DNA from: Acidimicrobiia bacterium
Lineage (GTDB): Bacteria > Actinomycetota > Acidimicrobiia > Acidimicrobiales > Bin134
Assembly: GCA_009843865.1 (NCBI GenBank)
Contig: VYCQ01000032.1
Span: forward strand, 1-41,790
DNA: 41,790 nt
Direction of reading: 5' to 3'
Shown here: positions 7,290 to 15,299 of the stretch, piece after piece
Position numbering within the stretch: the first letter of the stretch is position 1
How the letters are laid out: each line of letters begins with the position of its first letter
Program-made: the position numbers and the translations under genes
Notes under the pieces: model-generated
Database searches by the model: none
Told to the model about the DNA's origin: nothing
Seen by the model: only the letters and a program-made list of their open reading frames with translations

Positions 7290-8902
7290 CAAGATCTGCG
7301 TCTGAAGCAATGCGGGGAGCGGGGTCACACGACTCTGAAGTGCCTGTTGTTGAGCTGTGCGGGATAACGAAGCGGTTTGGCGATATCACGGCCTGCGAGC
7401 AGGTGGATCTCACATTGCACAGGGGGCGCATCCATGGGATTTTGGGCGAAAATGGGGCGGGCAAGTCCACCTTGATGAAGGGGCTCATTGGCTTGGTGTT
7501 GCCTGATGCTGGGTTAATCCGCGTTAACGGTCAAATCTGTGCTATTCACGATCCGCTGATAGCCGCTGAGTTGGGTATCGCCATGGTGCATCAGCACTTC
7601 AGCTTGGTAGAGCATCTCACGGTTTGGGAGAACGTTGCTTTAGGGGAAAGCGGTAGGTTGAACTCCACAGAGGTACGTCGAAGTATAGAAGAGATTGTTG
7701 ATCTGTATGGCCTTGAGGTTGATTATGATGCTCAAGTTGGTGAGCTCTCTGTTGGGTTGCGCCAACGGGTAGAGATCATCAAGTGTTTGTGCCGTGATCC
7801 TGATGTTTTGGTGTTGGATGAACCCACATCGGTGCTTACCCCCGATGAGTCTGCTGAGCTGTTTTCTACCTTGCGTGAGGTGGTGGCAGAAAAGGGTAGC
7901 GCTGTGGGGTTGGTCAGCCACAAGCTAGATGAGGTGTTGAGCGTTACCGATGAGATAACCGTCATGCGTGACGGGCGAGTGGTGGCCTCTATGCTTACCG
8001 AACAAGTTGAAGCTGGCCATTTGGCAAAGGCCATGGTTGGTCGAGAAGTAGCCTTAAGTTCGCTCTCGCAGGGCTCTGAAGAGCCAGAATCGTTCAAGCG
8101 GGTATTCAAGCAGCAAGCATCACCGTTGCGGGTGGGTGTTGCGGGGGTTGTTGACACGCCGGTGTTGCAGCTTGAGGGGGTTACGGGGCGAGGTCGTGGG
8201 CAAGCAATGCCCTTAAATAATTTGAGTTTAGAGTTGTACGCTGGTGAAATTGTTGGTGTCGCTGGTGTGGCAGGCAGTGGTCAGCGAACCCTCGCTGATT
8301 TGCTGTCTAGCCTTGTATCCTTAGACGCTGGGCGTGTGCTCGTTAACGGCACCGAGGTGCTTGCTGGCAAGCCTGGCGCAATGGCCAAAGCTGGGGTAGC
8401 GGTGATATCCGAGGACCGTCACGACTCGGGGGTTGTGTTGGAGATGAGCGTGGCCGAGAACTTGTTCATGGCGACACCTCACAGGGTGGCCCGTTGTGGG
8501 GTCATCAATCAAGCCCAAGCACACCGCATCGCTCGGGAGATGATTAATGAGTTCAGCATTTCTTGTTCTGGCCCCGAGGCACCGATGTGGTCGCTTTCAG
8601 GTGGAAGCCGTCAGCGGGTGGTGTTGGCCCGTGAGTTAGCCGCCAGTCCAGATGTGCTTGTGGCAGCGCAACCTACTGGAGGGTTGGATGTTGGTGCCAT
8701 TGAGTACATAATCGAATGCTTTCAGCAAGCAGTGACAACGGGGATGGCTGTGTTGTGGATCTCTAGTGATCTTGAGGAGATACTCAGCTTGTCGCAGCGA
8801 ATGCTTGTGATGGCAGAAGGCCGTATTGTCGGTGAAATGTCTAAGGCAGAAGCCAGCTTGGAAGCGCTAAGTGAGTTGATGGATGGAGGAAGCCAGCGGT
8901 GA
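7286..8902 (+). CDS. ABC transporter ATP-binding protein with two ATPase domains (nucleoside/sugar type)
   Basis: This protein of 538 residues has two fused ABC ATPase domains. The first carries Walker A GENGAGKST (54-62), the Q-loop segment MVHQHFSLVEHLTV, signature LSVGLRQR (154-161) and Walker B LVLDEP (175-180). The second has a lysine-less Walker A (GVAGSGQRT, 327-335), signature LSGGSRQR (437-444) and a Walker B in which the acidic pair is replaced (LVAAQPTGGLD). That asymmetry is normal for the RbsA/NupO/YufO family, in which the second site is catalytically weak. It energises import through the two permeases downstream. The GTG start overlaps the stop of the binding-protein gene (GTGA), and its own stop overlaps the next GTG in the same way. 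Confidence 0.92.
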   Translation: MTRSASEAMRGAGSHDSEVPVVELCGITKRFGDITACEQVDLTLHRGRIHGILGENGAGKSTLMKGLIGLVLPDAGLIRVNGQICAIHDPLIAAELGIAMVHQHFSLVEHLTVWENVALGESGRLNSTEVRRSIEEIVDLYGLEVDYDAQVGELSVGLRQRVEIIKCLCRDPDVLVLDEPTSVLTPDESAELFSTLREVVAEKGSAVGLVSHKLDEVLSVTDEITVMRDGRVVASMLTEQVEAGHLAKAMVGREVALSSLSQGSEEPESFKRVFKQQASPLRVGVAGVVDTPVLQLEGVTGRGRGQAMPLNNLSLELYAGEIVGVAGVAGSGQRTLADLLSSLVSLDAGRVLVNGTEVLAGKPGAMAKAGVAVISEDRHDSGVVLEMSVAENLFMATPHRVARCGVINQAQAHRIAREMINEFSISCSGPEAPMWSLSGGSRQRVVLARELAASPDVLVAAQPTGGLDVGAIEYIIECFQQAVTTGMAVLWISSDLEEILSLSQRMLVMAEGRIVGEMSKAEASLEALSELMDGGSQR

Positions 8903-9990
8903 GTCGGGGGATCCGGATCAACGAGTGGTTGTTGATGTACGTGTTGAGCGTGGTCGTGGCTCTTGGGGTGTCCAGCGTGGTCGTGGAAGCAACAGGGGGA
9001 GATTGGTGGCCGGTATTAGAGGCTCTTGTGGAAGGTAGTTTGTTGGCACCGGGTCGCTGGGGCGAAACTTTGGGTGTGGCGGTGCCTTTGGTTTTGGTAG
9101 CGCTGGGCACGGTGATTAGTTCTAAAGCGGGCTTGGTGAACATTGGTCAAGAAGGGCAGCTCTTGATGGGGGCTGCATTTGCTGTTTACTTCGGCTTTTT
9201 GTTGGGAGGCCCCGGCGTTATCAACTTGGTTGTGGTGATGATGGCTGGTGCGCTAGGAGGCGCAGTATGGGCATCTGTGGCTGGCCTTTTACGCTTTTGG
9301 CGCGGGGTGCCAGAGGTGTTGAGCACTTTGTTGTTGGTAGTGGTGGCTTCGCAGGCAGTGGGTTACGGGTTGAAGCAGCAGTGGTTGTTGTTGGAACCTG
9401 GCGCAGATAGGGGCAATCGTAACCAGGTCAGCCAGCAGCTAGCCTCAGGCAATCGGGTCCCTCGCCTCGATTTTTTTGGTAATCAGTTCCCTGTAACAGT
9501 GTTTGTGGCCGTGGTATTGGCATTGTTGGTGGCTTTTATGTTGGCTCGCACGGTTTGGGGGATGCGGTTGCGGATGTTGGGTCATAACCACATGGCTGCT
9601 CACCGCGTTGGTGTATCGGCGACTTCATACGGTCTAGCTGCGTTAGGTGTCGGAGGAGCGTTTGCTGGTTTGGCAGGAGCTGCCATGTTTGCTGGCGGCG
9701 GTTTTTCTTTCGGTAACTATCAGCTTGGGCCAGGGTTTGCCGACAATATTGGCTGGACAGGTTTGTTGGTGGCTTTGGTGGCTCGGGAACGTGTACTTGT
9801 TGTGCCAGCTGTGGCTTTTGTTTTTGCCGGTTTGCGTACTGGGGCTGGTTTTGTGAACAGCACTGGGGTGGAGAGTCGTATTACAGAGGTGGTTCAGGCG
9901 CTGTTGGTGTTGGCTTTGCTGTTGCCTCCGGCTGTGGTGTTTTTGAGGACTCGCCGTCAAGCTCGATCTGTGGCCTTGCTCAAGGCATGA
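8899..9990 (+). CDS. ABC transporter permease (BMP/nucleoside system, first permease)
   Basis: The 363-residue polytopic membrane protein has about eight to ten hydrophobic helices and the family segment LVNIGQEGQLLMGAAFAVYFGF that identifies the NupP/YufP branch of the BPD_transp_2 permeases. A second conserved block lies in RTVWGMRLRMLGHNHMAAHRVGVSATSYG, the cytoplasmic loop that contacts the ATPase. It forms one half of the transmembrane channel with the next gene product. The GTG start overlaps the stop of the ATPase gene by four bases, so translational coupling is likely. Confidence 0.9.
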   Translation: MSRGIRINEWLLMYVLSVVVALGVSSVVVEATGGDWWPVLEALVEGSLLAPGRWGETLGVAVPLVLVALGTVISSKAGLVNIGQEGQLLMGAAFAVYFGFLLGGPGVINLVVVMMAGALGGAVWASVAGLLRFWRGVPEVLSTLLLVVVASQAVGYGLKQQWLLLEPGADRGNRNQVSQQLASGNRVPRLDFFGNQFPVTVFVAVVLALLVAFMLARTVWGMRLRMLGHNHMAAHRVGVSATSYGLAALGVGGAFAGLAGAAMFAGGGFSFGNYQLGPGFADNIGWTGLLVALVARERVLVVPAVAFVFAGLRTGAGFVNSTGVESRITEVVQALLVLALLLPPAVVFLRTRRQARSVALLKA

Positions 9991-10031
9991 CTGCTAAAGC
10001 CATGATCGGTGAGTAGAGAAGGTAAGAAACC

Positions 10032-10970
10032 GTGTTGATGAATTTCGTTTCTGCTGCGGGGGATGTGTTTTCTAGTGAGTCCACCTACATCAACTGCATG
10101 CTGTTTGCTGGGCTGTTAGGCTTTGCGGCTACTGGGGAATGGGTGGCTGAGCGGTCGGGTACTTTGAACATTTCTGTTGAGGCCATGTTATTGAACGGGG
10201 CCTTTGCCGGGGCCGTGGGCTATCACCTGTTTGACTGGGTGGGTGTGGCCATGTGTTTTGGTGCCTTGGGCGGGTGGTTCATAGCGTTTCTGCAAGCTCA
10301 GATGAGTCATCGCTTAACTGCGGATCAGTTTGTGGTGGGACTGACCCTGAACATATTGGTGTTGGGCTTGACTGGCTTTTTGGATAGAGAAATTCAGCCC
10401 AAGGCTGCTTTTGCTGCACGGTTAGAAATACCACTGTTGGCGGAGTTGCCCTGGGTGGGTCAAGCATTGTTTGGGGCACCGTGGCCGTTCTACCTGTTGT
10501 ATGGGCTTGTGCCGCTTGCGTGGTGGTTGGTGTTTCGCACCCGCTGGGGTTTGGAGTTGCGAGCGGCTGGTGAGAATCCTCAGTCGGCAGATGTGAGTGG
10601 CGTTGAAGTGAATTTACGGCGTCGGCAAGGTATTTATTTTGCGGGGATCGCTTCGGGGTTGGGCGGGGCTTATTTCCTGGTGACACGGCTAGCAGATTTT
10701 GATTCGTCGGCAATTGGAGGTCGGGGCTTCATCGCGATTGCAGCAGTGGTATTTGGCGGTTGGACTTTGTGGGGCACGATGGCAGGCTGCGTGCTTTTTG
10801 CCGGTGCCTTATCGTTTCAGCTGTCGTTGCAGGGTTTGGGTTACGAGTTCAACACCGAGCTACTTCAGGCGTTGCCGTTTTTGGTGACCATTGGTGCTAT
10901 GGCTGTCTTTGCTCGTCGAGTGCGCGCTCCTGTTGCGTTAGCGCAACCCTTTATCAGGGGTCTTAAGTGA
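10032..10970 (+). CDS. ABC transporter permease (BMP/nucleoside system, second permease)
   Basis: This 312-residue permease is the NupQ/YufQ-type partner of the preceding one. Diagnostic blocks are ATGEWVAERSGTLNISVEAMLLNGAFAGA near the N-terminus and TRWGLELRAAGENPQSADVSGVEV, the coupling loop toward the ATPase. Eight or so hydrophobic segments are visible. A GAGAAGGTAAG ribosome site lies before the GTG at 10032; an in-frame ATG at 10038 is an equally good start. There is a 41-base gap after the first permease, but no terminator, so one operon is likely. Its stop overlaps the ATG of the following dehydrogenase-like gene. Confidence 0.9.
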   Translation: MLMNFVSAAGDVFSSESTYINCMLFAGLLGFAATGEWVAERSGTLNISVEAMLLNGAFAGAVGYHLFDWVGVAMCFGALGGWFIAFLQAQMSHRLTADQFVVGLTLNILVLGLTGFLDREIQPKAAFAARLEIPLLAELPWVGQALFGAPWPFYLLYGLVPLAWWLVFRTRWGLELRAAGENPQSADVSGVEVNLRRRQGIYFAGIASGLGGAYFLVTRLADFDSSAIGGRGFIAIAAVVFGGWTLWGTMAGCVLFAGALSFQLSLQGLGYEFNTELLQALPFLVTIGAMAVFARRVRAPVALAQPFIRGLK

Positions 10971-11575
10971 TGAAGGCGGTGCGGTATCACGAGTTCGGAG
11001 GACCAGAGGTGTTGCGATATGAGAATGTTCTCGACCCTGAACCCGGGCCTGACGATGTGCTGGTGGATGTGGTTGCTTGTGCGGTTGGACGACTAGATGT
11101 GTTGCTGCGAGAGGGTAGCTTTATGCTGTCTGGGTTTAATTTGCCTCATATAGCGGGGACGAGCATTGCTGGGGTTATATCTGAGGTTGGAGCCGCTGTG
11201 CAGCATCTGAAGCTAGGCGACAGGGTTGTGGTGAACCCCATAAGCAATGACCACAGGCATAAGGGTTGTGTTGTTTTGGGTGCCAACGTCCCTGGTGGTT
11301 ACGCCGAGAGATGCTTGGTAGCAGCTAGCAATGTCTATTTGGTGCCCCATGCCATTTCGCTAGATGCAGCATCTGTGTTTTGGTGCTCACTGATGCCTGA
11401 TAGTTCTGAACCAGACAATTTTGAACTAGACAACTTTGGTCTGGCATGGGAAGCCTTTTGTGTGAGCGATAACACTTCGTTGATTCACGCTGTGTTTGCT
11501 TTGGCCGACGCAGCTCAAGCGCACCGTGAGATGCTTTTGGAGGAATGTGTGGGCAAGATCATTCTCAAACCCTGA
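10970..11575 (+). CDS. medium-chain dehydrogenase/quinone oxidoreductase-like protein lacking the nucleotide-binding domain
   Basis: Residues 1-135 are a clear GroES-like N-terminal half of the zinc-independent MDR/quinone oxidoreductase family (MKAVRYHEFGGPEVL, LPHIAGTSIAGVISEVGAAV, LKLGDRVVVNP, GGYAER). Residues 172-201 match the family's extreme C-terminus (HAVFALADAAQAHREMLL, VGKIILKP). The roughly 120-130 residues between these, containing the Rossmann NAD(P)H-binding fold with its GxGxxG loop, are absent; instead there is a short acidic linker at about 139-170. Family members are about 320-340 residues; this one is 201. The frame is intact with no stop or frameshift. It is probably not an active oxidoreductase; it may be decaying or may have kept a binding or structural role. 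The ATG overlaps the permease stop by one base. Confidence 0.75.
   Translation: MKAVRYHEFGGPEVLRYENVLDPEPGPDDVLVDVVACAVGRLDVLLREGSFMLSGFNLPHIAGTSIAGVISEVGAAVQHLKLGDRVVVNPISNDHRHKGCVVLGANVPGGYAERCLVAASNVYLVPHAISLDAASVFWCSLMPDSSEPDNFELDNFGLAWEAFCVSDNTSLIHAVFALADAAQAHREMLLEECVGKIILKP
11408..11437 (+). repeat. two-copy 15-base tandem duplication at the deletion junction of the dehydrogenase-like gene
   Basis: GAACCAGACAATTTT is followed directly by GAACTAGACAACTTT, two copies of a 15-base unit with two mismatches. It encodes the linker that replaces the missing Rossmann domain and keeps the reading frame. Confidence 0.8.
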
Positions 11576-11661
11576 GCTAGCTCGGTCTAGGCCGTTTTAG
11601 ATTTATGTAGGTTGTTTCGGCACAGCGTTTGGTGCTGTGCAAGCTCTATTGTTGTTGCCGT

Positions 11662-12360
11662 ATGACTATGAGGTGGGCTTTGCGGTTAGGCGCATTTGCC
11701 TTGTTGGGTATTTGGATGCTCACCTGGGCCTTAGATGCCCCGCATCGCCCCATTCTTGCTGAGCGTGATGCCATTTTTCAGGCGACGGTACATGTTAGTG
11801 GGATGGCTTGTGACCGTTTTTCTGAGGGTCATGGTTTCGCTGTGGAACCTGAGTTGGTGCTTACCAATGCTCATGTTGTGTCCGGGGTGGATGAAATTAC
11901 GGTGACCACAGCTGCTGGAGGGTCGGCAGCGGGCACTTTGGTGGGGTTCGATCCAAGCCGAGATGTTGCAGCAATTTTGGTGTCTGGTTTGGACTTAACT
12001 CCGGTAAAGCTGGCCAAAAAGATAGCGATGCCAGCCGATGCTGGTGATGTCGTCACATTTGATCAGTCGAACGGTATCAACTTTGCCCCTTTTAGTGTGA
12101 AGCGTAGGATATGGGTATCTGGGCGTGACATTTATGGAGAGCTAGCTCAGAACCGTCAAGTGTTGGAGATCCAATCAGTGTTGGTTACAGGAGATTCTGG
12201 TGCTGGGCTCGTTAATGTGGATGGCGAGTTATGGGGCATGGTGTTTGCGGTGGATCTTGGACAACGCAAACAAGGCTACGCATTAGATGTTGTGGAGATT
12301 TTCGATTTTCTGACTGAGGTTGATTCAACCCCGTTGCCAACGCAGCCTTGTCGTCTTTAG
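11662..12360 (+). CDS. MarP-like membrane-anchored serine protease
   Basis: A single N-terminal membrane helix (about residues 8-24) is followed by a chymotrypsin-fold protease domain outside the membrane. The triad is His71 (LTNAHVV), Asp101 (SRDVAAI) and Ser179 (TGDSGAG). The C-terminal half, with SGRDIYGE, a V-rich strand, GDSG and ELWGMVFAV, resembles the protease domain of mycobacterial MarP (Rv3671c), but the four-helix CvpA-like N-terminal region of MarP is absent. The usual GDSGGP is GDSGAG here, a change beside the oxyanion hole; activity is probable but not certain. The ATG at 11662 (or 11668) fits the signal-anchor better than the upstream TTG at 11629. No strong ribosome site is visible. 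MarP acts in cell-envelope acid stress; the role here is inferred. Confidence 0.8.
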   Translation: MTMRWALRLGAFALLGIWMLTWALDAPHRPILAERDAIFQATVHVSGMACDRFSEGHGFAVEPELVLTNAHVVSGVDEITVTTAAGGSAAGTLVGFDPSRDVAAILVSGLDLTPVKLAKKIAMPADAGDVVTFDQSNGINFAPFSVKRRIWVSGRDIYGELAQNRQVLEIQSVLVTGDSGAGLVNVDGELWGMVFAVDLGQRKQGYALDVVEIFDFLTEVDSTPLPTQPCRL

Positions 12361-12385
12361 TGCTAGAACAAGAGTTCTAGCACTA
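12358..12385. terminator. bidirectional hairpin between convergent genes
   Basis: A perfect 12-base-pair stem (TAGTGCTAGAAC with GTTCTAGCACTA) encloses the four-base loop AAGA. It begins in the stop codon of the serine protease gene and ends two bases before the stop of the minus-strand surface-protein gene, so it could end both transcripts. No clear U-tract follows on either strand. Confidence 0.65.
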
Positions 12386-12386
12386 G

Positions 12387-12950
12387 TTACTGTATGTCGC
12401 GGAGGCGGCGGCTAAAGCTAAATATCATCAGACCTGCTAGTGCAATGCTGCCCCCAATGATGGCTAGCAACCCGGTTTGGTTGCCGGTATCGGCTAGTAG
12501 GTCATCTGTTGTCAGTAGGTTATCTGTTGTTGTCTCGTCGACATTCACTGAGACAGCCGCCATTTCGCCGGTAGCTGACAGTTCAAACATCATGAAGGTA
12601 ACACCAGCATCGGTCACCTCAACAGATTGTGTAGTGGTATAGGTACCGTTTTCCCAGCTTGCTGGATTTATTGGAGTTCCGAAACTGCCACCGCAGTATT
12701 GGGGTACGCCAGCAGTTAGCTCAACAATGTTGGTTCCGATTTCGTTGATGTCGCCTGTATTGCAGATAGCGAAGTTAATGTTTGTGGCTGTGAAACCTGA
12801 AGCGGTAACGGTGATGTCGTAGGTCCCTGGAGCTGGCACTGCTGCTGGGTCGGCGGTTAACGTTTGATCTTGAGCTGAGGCTGTGCCTACAGATGCTAAG
12901 CAGACGAGGGTCAAAGCGGAACCGAGAAAAATCAACTTGGCTTTGGTCAT
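12387..12950 (-). CDS. secreted protein with sortase-type cell-wall sorting signal
   Basis: The 187-residue product has a signal peptide (MTKAK, hydrophobic core, cleavage after TASA at residue 26), a small beta-rich domain (about 27-140, with Cys63 and Cys86 probably disulfide-linked) and a sorting signal: LADTG at 152-156, a hydrophobic helix (160-179) and a basic tail RRLRDIQ. LADTG departs from LPXTG but suits some actinobacterial class E sortases. The opening ADPAAVPAPGTYDITVTASGF resembles the Ig-like neocarzinostatin-type strand pattern; no function can be given. The ATG at 12950 is chosen because AAGGAG lies eight bases upstream; eight more codons are open. No sortase gene is in the window. 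Confidence 0.8.
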   Translation of the reverse strand: MTKAKLIFLGSALTLVCLASVGTASAQDQTLTADPAAVPAPGTYDITVTASGFTATNINFAICNTGDINEIGTNIVELTAGVPQYCGGSFGTPINPASWENGTYTTTQSVEVTDAGVTFMMFELSATGEMAAVSVNVDETTTDNLLTTDDLLADTGNQTGLLAIIGGSIALAGLMIFSFSRRLRDIQ

Positions 12951-13024
12951 GGTTTTGTCTCCTTGGAGCAACATGATTGGCCCCTACATGGATGAATTGT
13001 AGGTAACTGTAATGCCCCTAAGTT

Positions 13025-13030
13025 ATTATA
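13025..13030 (-). promoter_or_regulatory. -10 element (TATAAT) for the sorting-signal protein gene
   Basis: A perfect TATAAT on the minus strand lies 74 bases upstream of the ATG at 12950, in the 125-base spacer after cysS. No good -35 match is seen at 16-18 bases. The predicted 5' leader contains a six-pair inverted repeat, CCTACA/TGTAGG (12983-12988 and 12998-13003). Confidence 0.5.
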
Positions 13031-13075
13031 TTGTGTCATTGCGTTTTAGCTTCCTAGCAACGTTCAAGTTTCGGC

Positions 13076-14464
13076 TTAGGGGTGTCTCCAGATAGTGCCG
13101 TCTGGCCCATCTTCTAGGATGATGCCCTCAGCGGCTAGTTGATCGCGAATGGCATCGGCACGGGTGAAATCCTTGGCTGCACGAGCTTGGTTGCGCTGAT
13201 CCAATAGCTCGTCGATTTGTTGTGTTAGTGCAGTTTCGGTAGTGGTTGAGGTGGGGTTTTCTTGGCTGGGATCAATGCCCAACGCATCACACAGATGGTG
13301 TACGGTGGTGAATATCTCGCTAGCTCTTGTGAGGTCGGTGGCATCTAGCGCTGCATTGCCAGCCCTCACCAAATCGAATATGACAGCTACAGCCGCAGGA
13401 GTGCTGAAGTCATCGTCCATAGCTGCGGTGAATCGAGCTAGTGCTTCCGCATCCATTGTGGCTGTGCTTAGCCCAATTGCCAAGCTACGACGGTGCCAAC
13501 TGTTGAGACGTTGCATTGCACCGGTGGCGCTGGCTAAAGAGTCGTCGCTCAATTCCATTACCGTGCGGTAGTGGGTTTGCAGCATTAAGAGGCGTAACAC
13601 TTGTGGCGGGTGGGTATCTAATAAACCTGACAGCGTGGTGAAGTTCTCTAATGATTTGGCCATTTTTTCGCCGTTCACGTTCAGCATGGCTCCATGAATC
13701 CAGTAGCGGGCGAAGTCCAGCTTCGCTCCTTCGGCTTCAGCGATCTCGTTTTGGTGGTGGGGGAATGCCAAATCATCCCCTCCTCCGTGGATGTCAAAGA
13801 TTTCACCTAATAGGTGGGTGGCCATGGCCACACACTCAATGTGCCAGCCGGGGCGGCCTGGTCCCCAGGGTGAATCCCAAACAGGTTCACCGGGTTTGGC
13901 CGCTTTCCATAGGGCGAAGTCCAACGGGTCGGCCTTATTAGCATCCACCTCTACACGCGCTCCAGCACTTTCTCGTAGTTCGTTGACGGTGCGCCCGATT
14001 AGGTCGCCGTAGCTTTCATGGGTAGCCACAGAAAAGTAGATCCCCTTGCCCTTAATTACATATGCGACCTTTCGCTTTAGCAGCTCGCTAATTAGGTCAA
14101 GCATTTGGGCTATGTATTCGGTTGCGTGCGGTTGATGGTCGGGACGGGCGATGCCAAAGCGCTCCATTTGCTTCATGTAGACCTGTTTATAGTGCATGGC
14201 TAGCTCAGCTTCGGTAGTTCCGCTGGCCGCAGCTCGGGCGATGATCTTGTCGTCAATATCGGTGATGTTGGACACGAATGTCACCTCAAAGCCACGCCAT
14301 TGTAAATAGCGGCGGATCATGTCAAAGGTGAGGGCGGTGCGGGCGTGTCCGAGGTGCGGTACGTCGTAGACGGTGGGGCCGCACACATACATTGATACTT
14401 GGCCTGGTGCTATCGGCTCAAAGGGGAGAACTGCTCTTTGGCGGGTGTCGTAGAGCGAGATCAC
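13076..14464 (-). CDS. cysS: cysteinyl-tRNA synthetase
   Basis: This class I synthetase of 462 residues charges tRNA-Cys. The active site shows HLGH (37-40) as the HIGH motif and KMAKS (267-271) as the KMSKS loop. The zinc site that selects cysteine against serine is complete: Cys28, Cys211, His236 and Glu240, within YVCGPTVYD, WHIECVAMA and HHQNEIA. The C-terminal anticodon-binding region ends with DGPDGTIWR, typical of the family. It could be confused with the mycothiol ligase MshC, but length and the complete C-terminal domain favour CysS. It is transcribed opposite to plsC, with a 111-base divergent spacer between them. Confidence 0.95.
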   Translation of the reverse strand: MISLYDTRQRAVLPFEPIAPGQVSMYVCGPTVYDVPHLGHARTALTFDMIRRYLQWRGFEVTFVSNITDIDDKIIARAAASGTTEAELAMHYKQVYMKQMERFGIARPDHQPHATEYIAQMLDLISELLKRKVAYVIKGKGIYFSVATHESYGDLIGRTVNELRESAGARVEVDANKADPLDFALWKAAKPGEPVWDSPWGPGRPGWHIECVAMATHLLGEIFDIHGGGDDLAFPHHQNEIAEAEGAKLDFARYWIHGAMLNVNGEKMAKSLENFTTLSGLLDTHPPQVLRLLMLQTHYRTVMELSDDSLASATGAMQRLNSWHRRSLAIGLSTATMDAEALARFTAAMDDDFSTPAAVAVIFDLVRAGNAALDATDLTRASEIFTTVHHLCDALGIDPSQENPTSTTTETALTQQIDELLDQRNQARAAKDFTRADAIRDQLAAEGIILEDGPDGTIWRHP

Positions 14465-14499
14465 CTCATAATTTTAGTTAGCCTTGTGTGTCAGACTGT

Positions 14500-14531
14500 T
14501 ATTACCTGCCTATCTATTATCTGCCTATCTA
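14500..14531. repeat. 15-base tandem duplication in the cysS-plsC divergent spacer
   Basis: TATTACCTGCCTATCTA (14500-14516) is repeated as TATTATCTGCCTATCTA (14515-14531) with a period of 15 bases and one mismatch. It occupies the divergent promoter region; a regulatory role is possible but not shown. Confidence 0.75.
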
Positions 14532-14575
14532 GAGGTACACACTCGAAAGCATATGAGTCTGAATGACTAACCTTC

Positions 14576-15286
14576 ATGTCTGATCAGCAACTGGAAGAAA
14601 AGGTGCTGCGAATTTGGCAGACTCGGCGTGCTCGCTGGTTGTATGCAGTGTTGCGGGTTGCGATTTTGCTGGTGGGCCGCATCTACTTGAGAACACAGGT
14701 GCAAGGCGCAGAGAAGCTGCGCCTTGGCGGGGCGTTCATCGTTGCGCCTGTGCATCGCTCTAATTTGGATGCTCCATTGGTGAACGCTTGTTGCCCGCGA
14801 ATAGTGCGGTCGTTGGCCAAAAGAGAGATGTTCCCGGGCGGTGTGGGTACGTGGTTTAGTGCCATGTGTGGTTCGTTTCCGATTCGACGAGGTGTCATGG
14901 ATCGTCGTTCGTTGGAGGCAGCTATGGAGCTTTTGCATGGGGGCGAGCCTTTGCTGATATTTCCTGAAGGCACTCGTCAGACTGGGAAACATGTGGGGAA
15001 AATCTTTGGTGGTGCGGGTTATTTGGCATTGCGGGCCAAGGTGCCGATCATCCCTGTTGGCATTGCAGGTACAGAACAGGCCATGCCAGCTAAAGCAAAG
15101 CTGCTGCGTCCCGGGCCGGTATCTATTGTGGTGGGTGAGCCTTTAGTGCCCCCAGAACCTGTTAGCGAGCGGCTCAGCTCAGAGCTGCGGGCTGATTTCA
15201 CCGCCGTGCTGCGTTGCGCTATGCAAGATGTCATGGAACGGGCTTATGTGCAGGCATCAACCCGCAGGGGCTGGCGAGATTTGTAA
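14576..15286 (+). CDS. plsC: 1-acyl-sn-glycerol-3-phosphate acyltransferase
   Basis: This 236-residue membrane-associated acyltransferase adds the second acyl chain to lysophosphatidic acid in phospholipid synthesis. The catalytic NHX4D-type motif is His60-RSNL-Asp65, and the phosphate-binding motif FPEGTR lies at 129-134, with IPVGIAGTE near 155. A hydrophobic stretch at 22-35 may insert into the membrane. Related PlsC-fold proteins include haemolysin-type and phosphatidylinositol mannoside acyltransferases, so the acyl acceptor is inferred. It is the first of a plus-strand group followed by the NodB-fusion lipoprotein. Confidence 0.88.
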   Translation: MSDQQLEEKVLRIWQTRRARWLYAVLRVAILLVGRIYLRTQVQGAEKLRLGGAFIVAPVHRSNLDAPLVNACCPRIVRSLAKREMFPGGVGTWFSAMCGSFPIRRGVMDRRSLEAAMELLHGGEPLLIFPEGTRQTGKHVGKIFGGAGYLALRAKVPIIPVGIAGTEQAMPAKAKLLRPGPVSIVVGEPLVPPEPVSERLSSELRADFTAVLRCAMQDVMERAYVQASTRRGWRDL

Positions 15287-15299
15287 AATTGGTGTGCTT

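Noticed and set aside
15228-15299. N-terminal extension of the NodB fusion protein into plsC
   Set aside because: It would put 24 non-hydrophobic residues in front of a clear lipoprotein signal peptide and overlap the conserved plsC frame.
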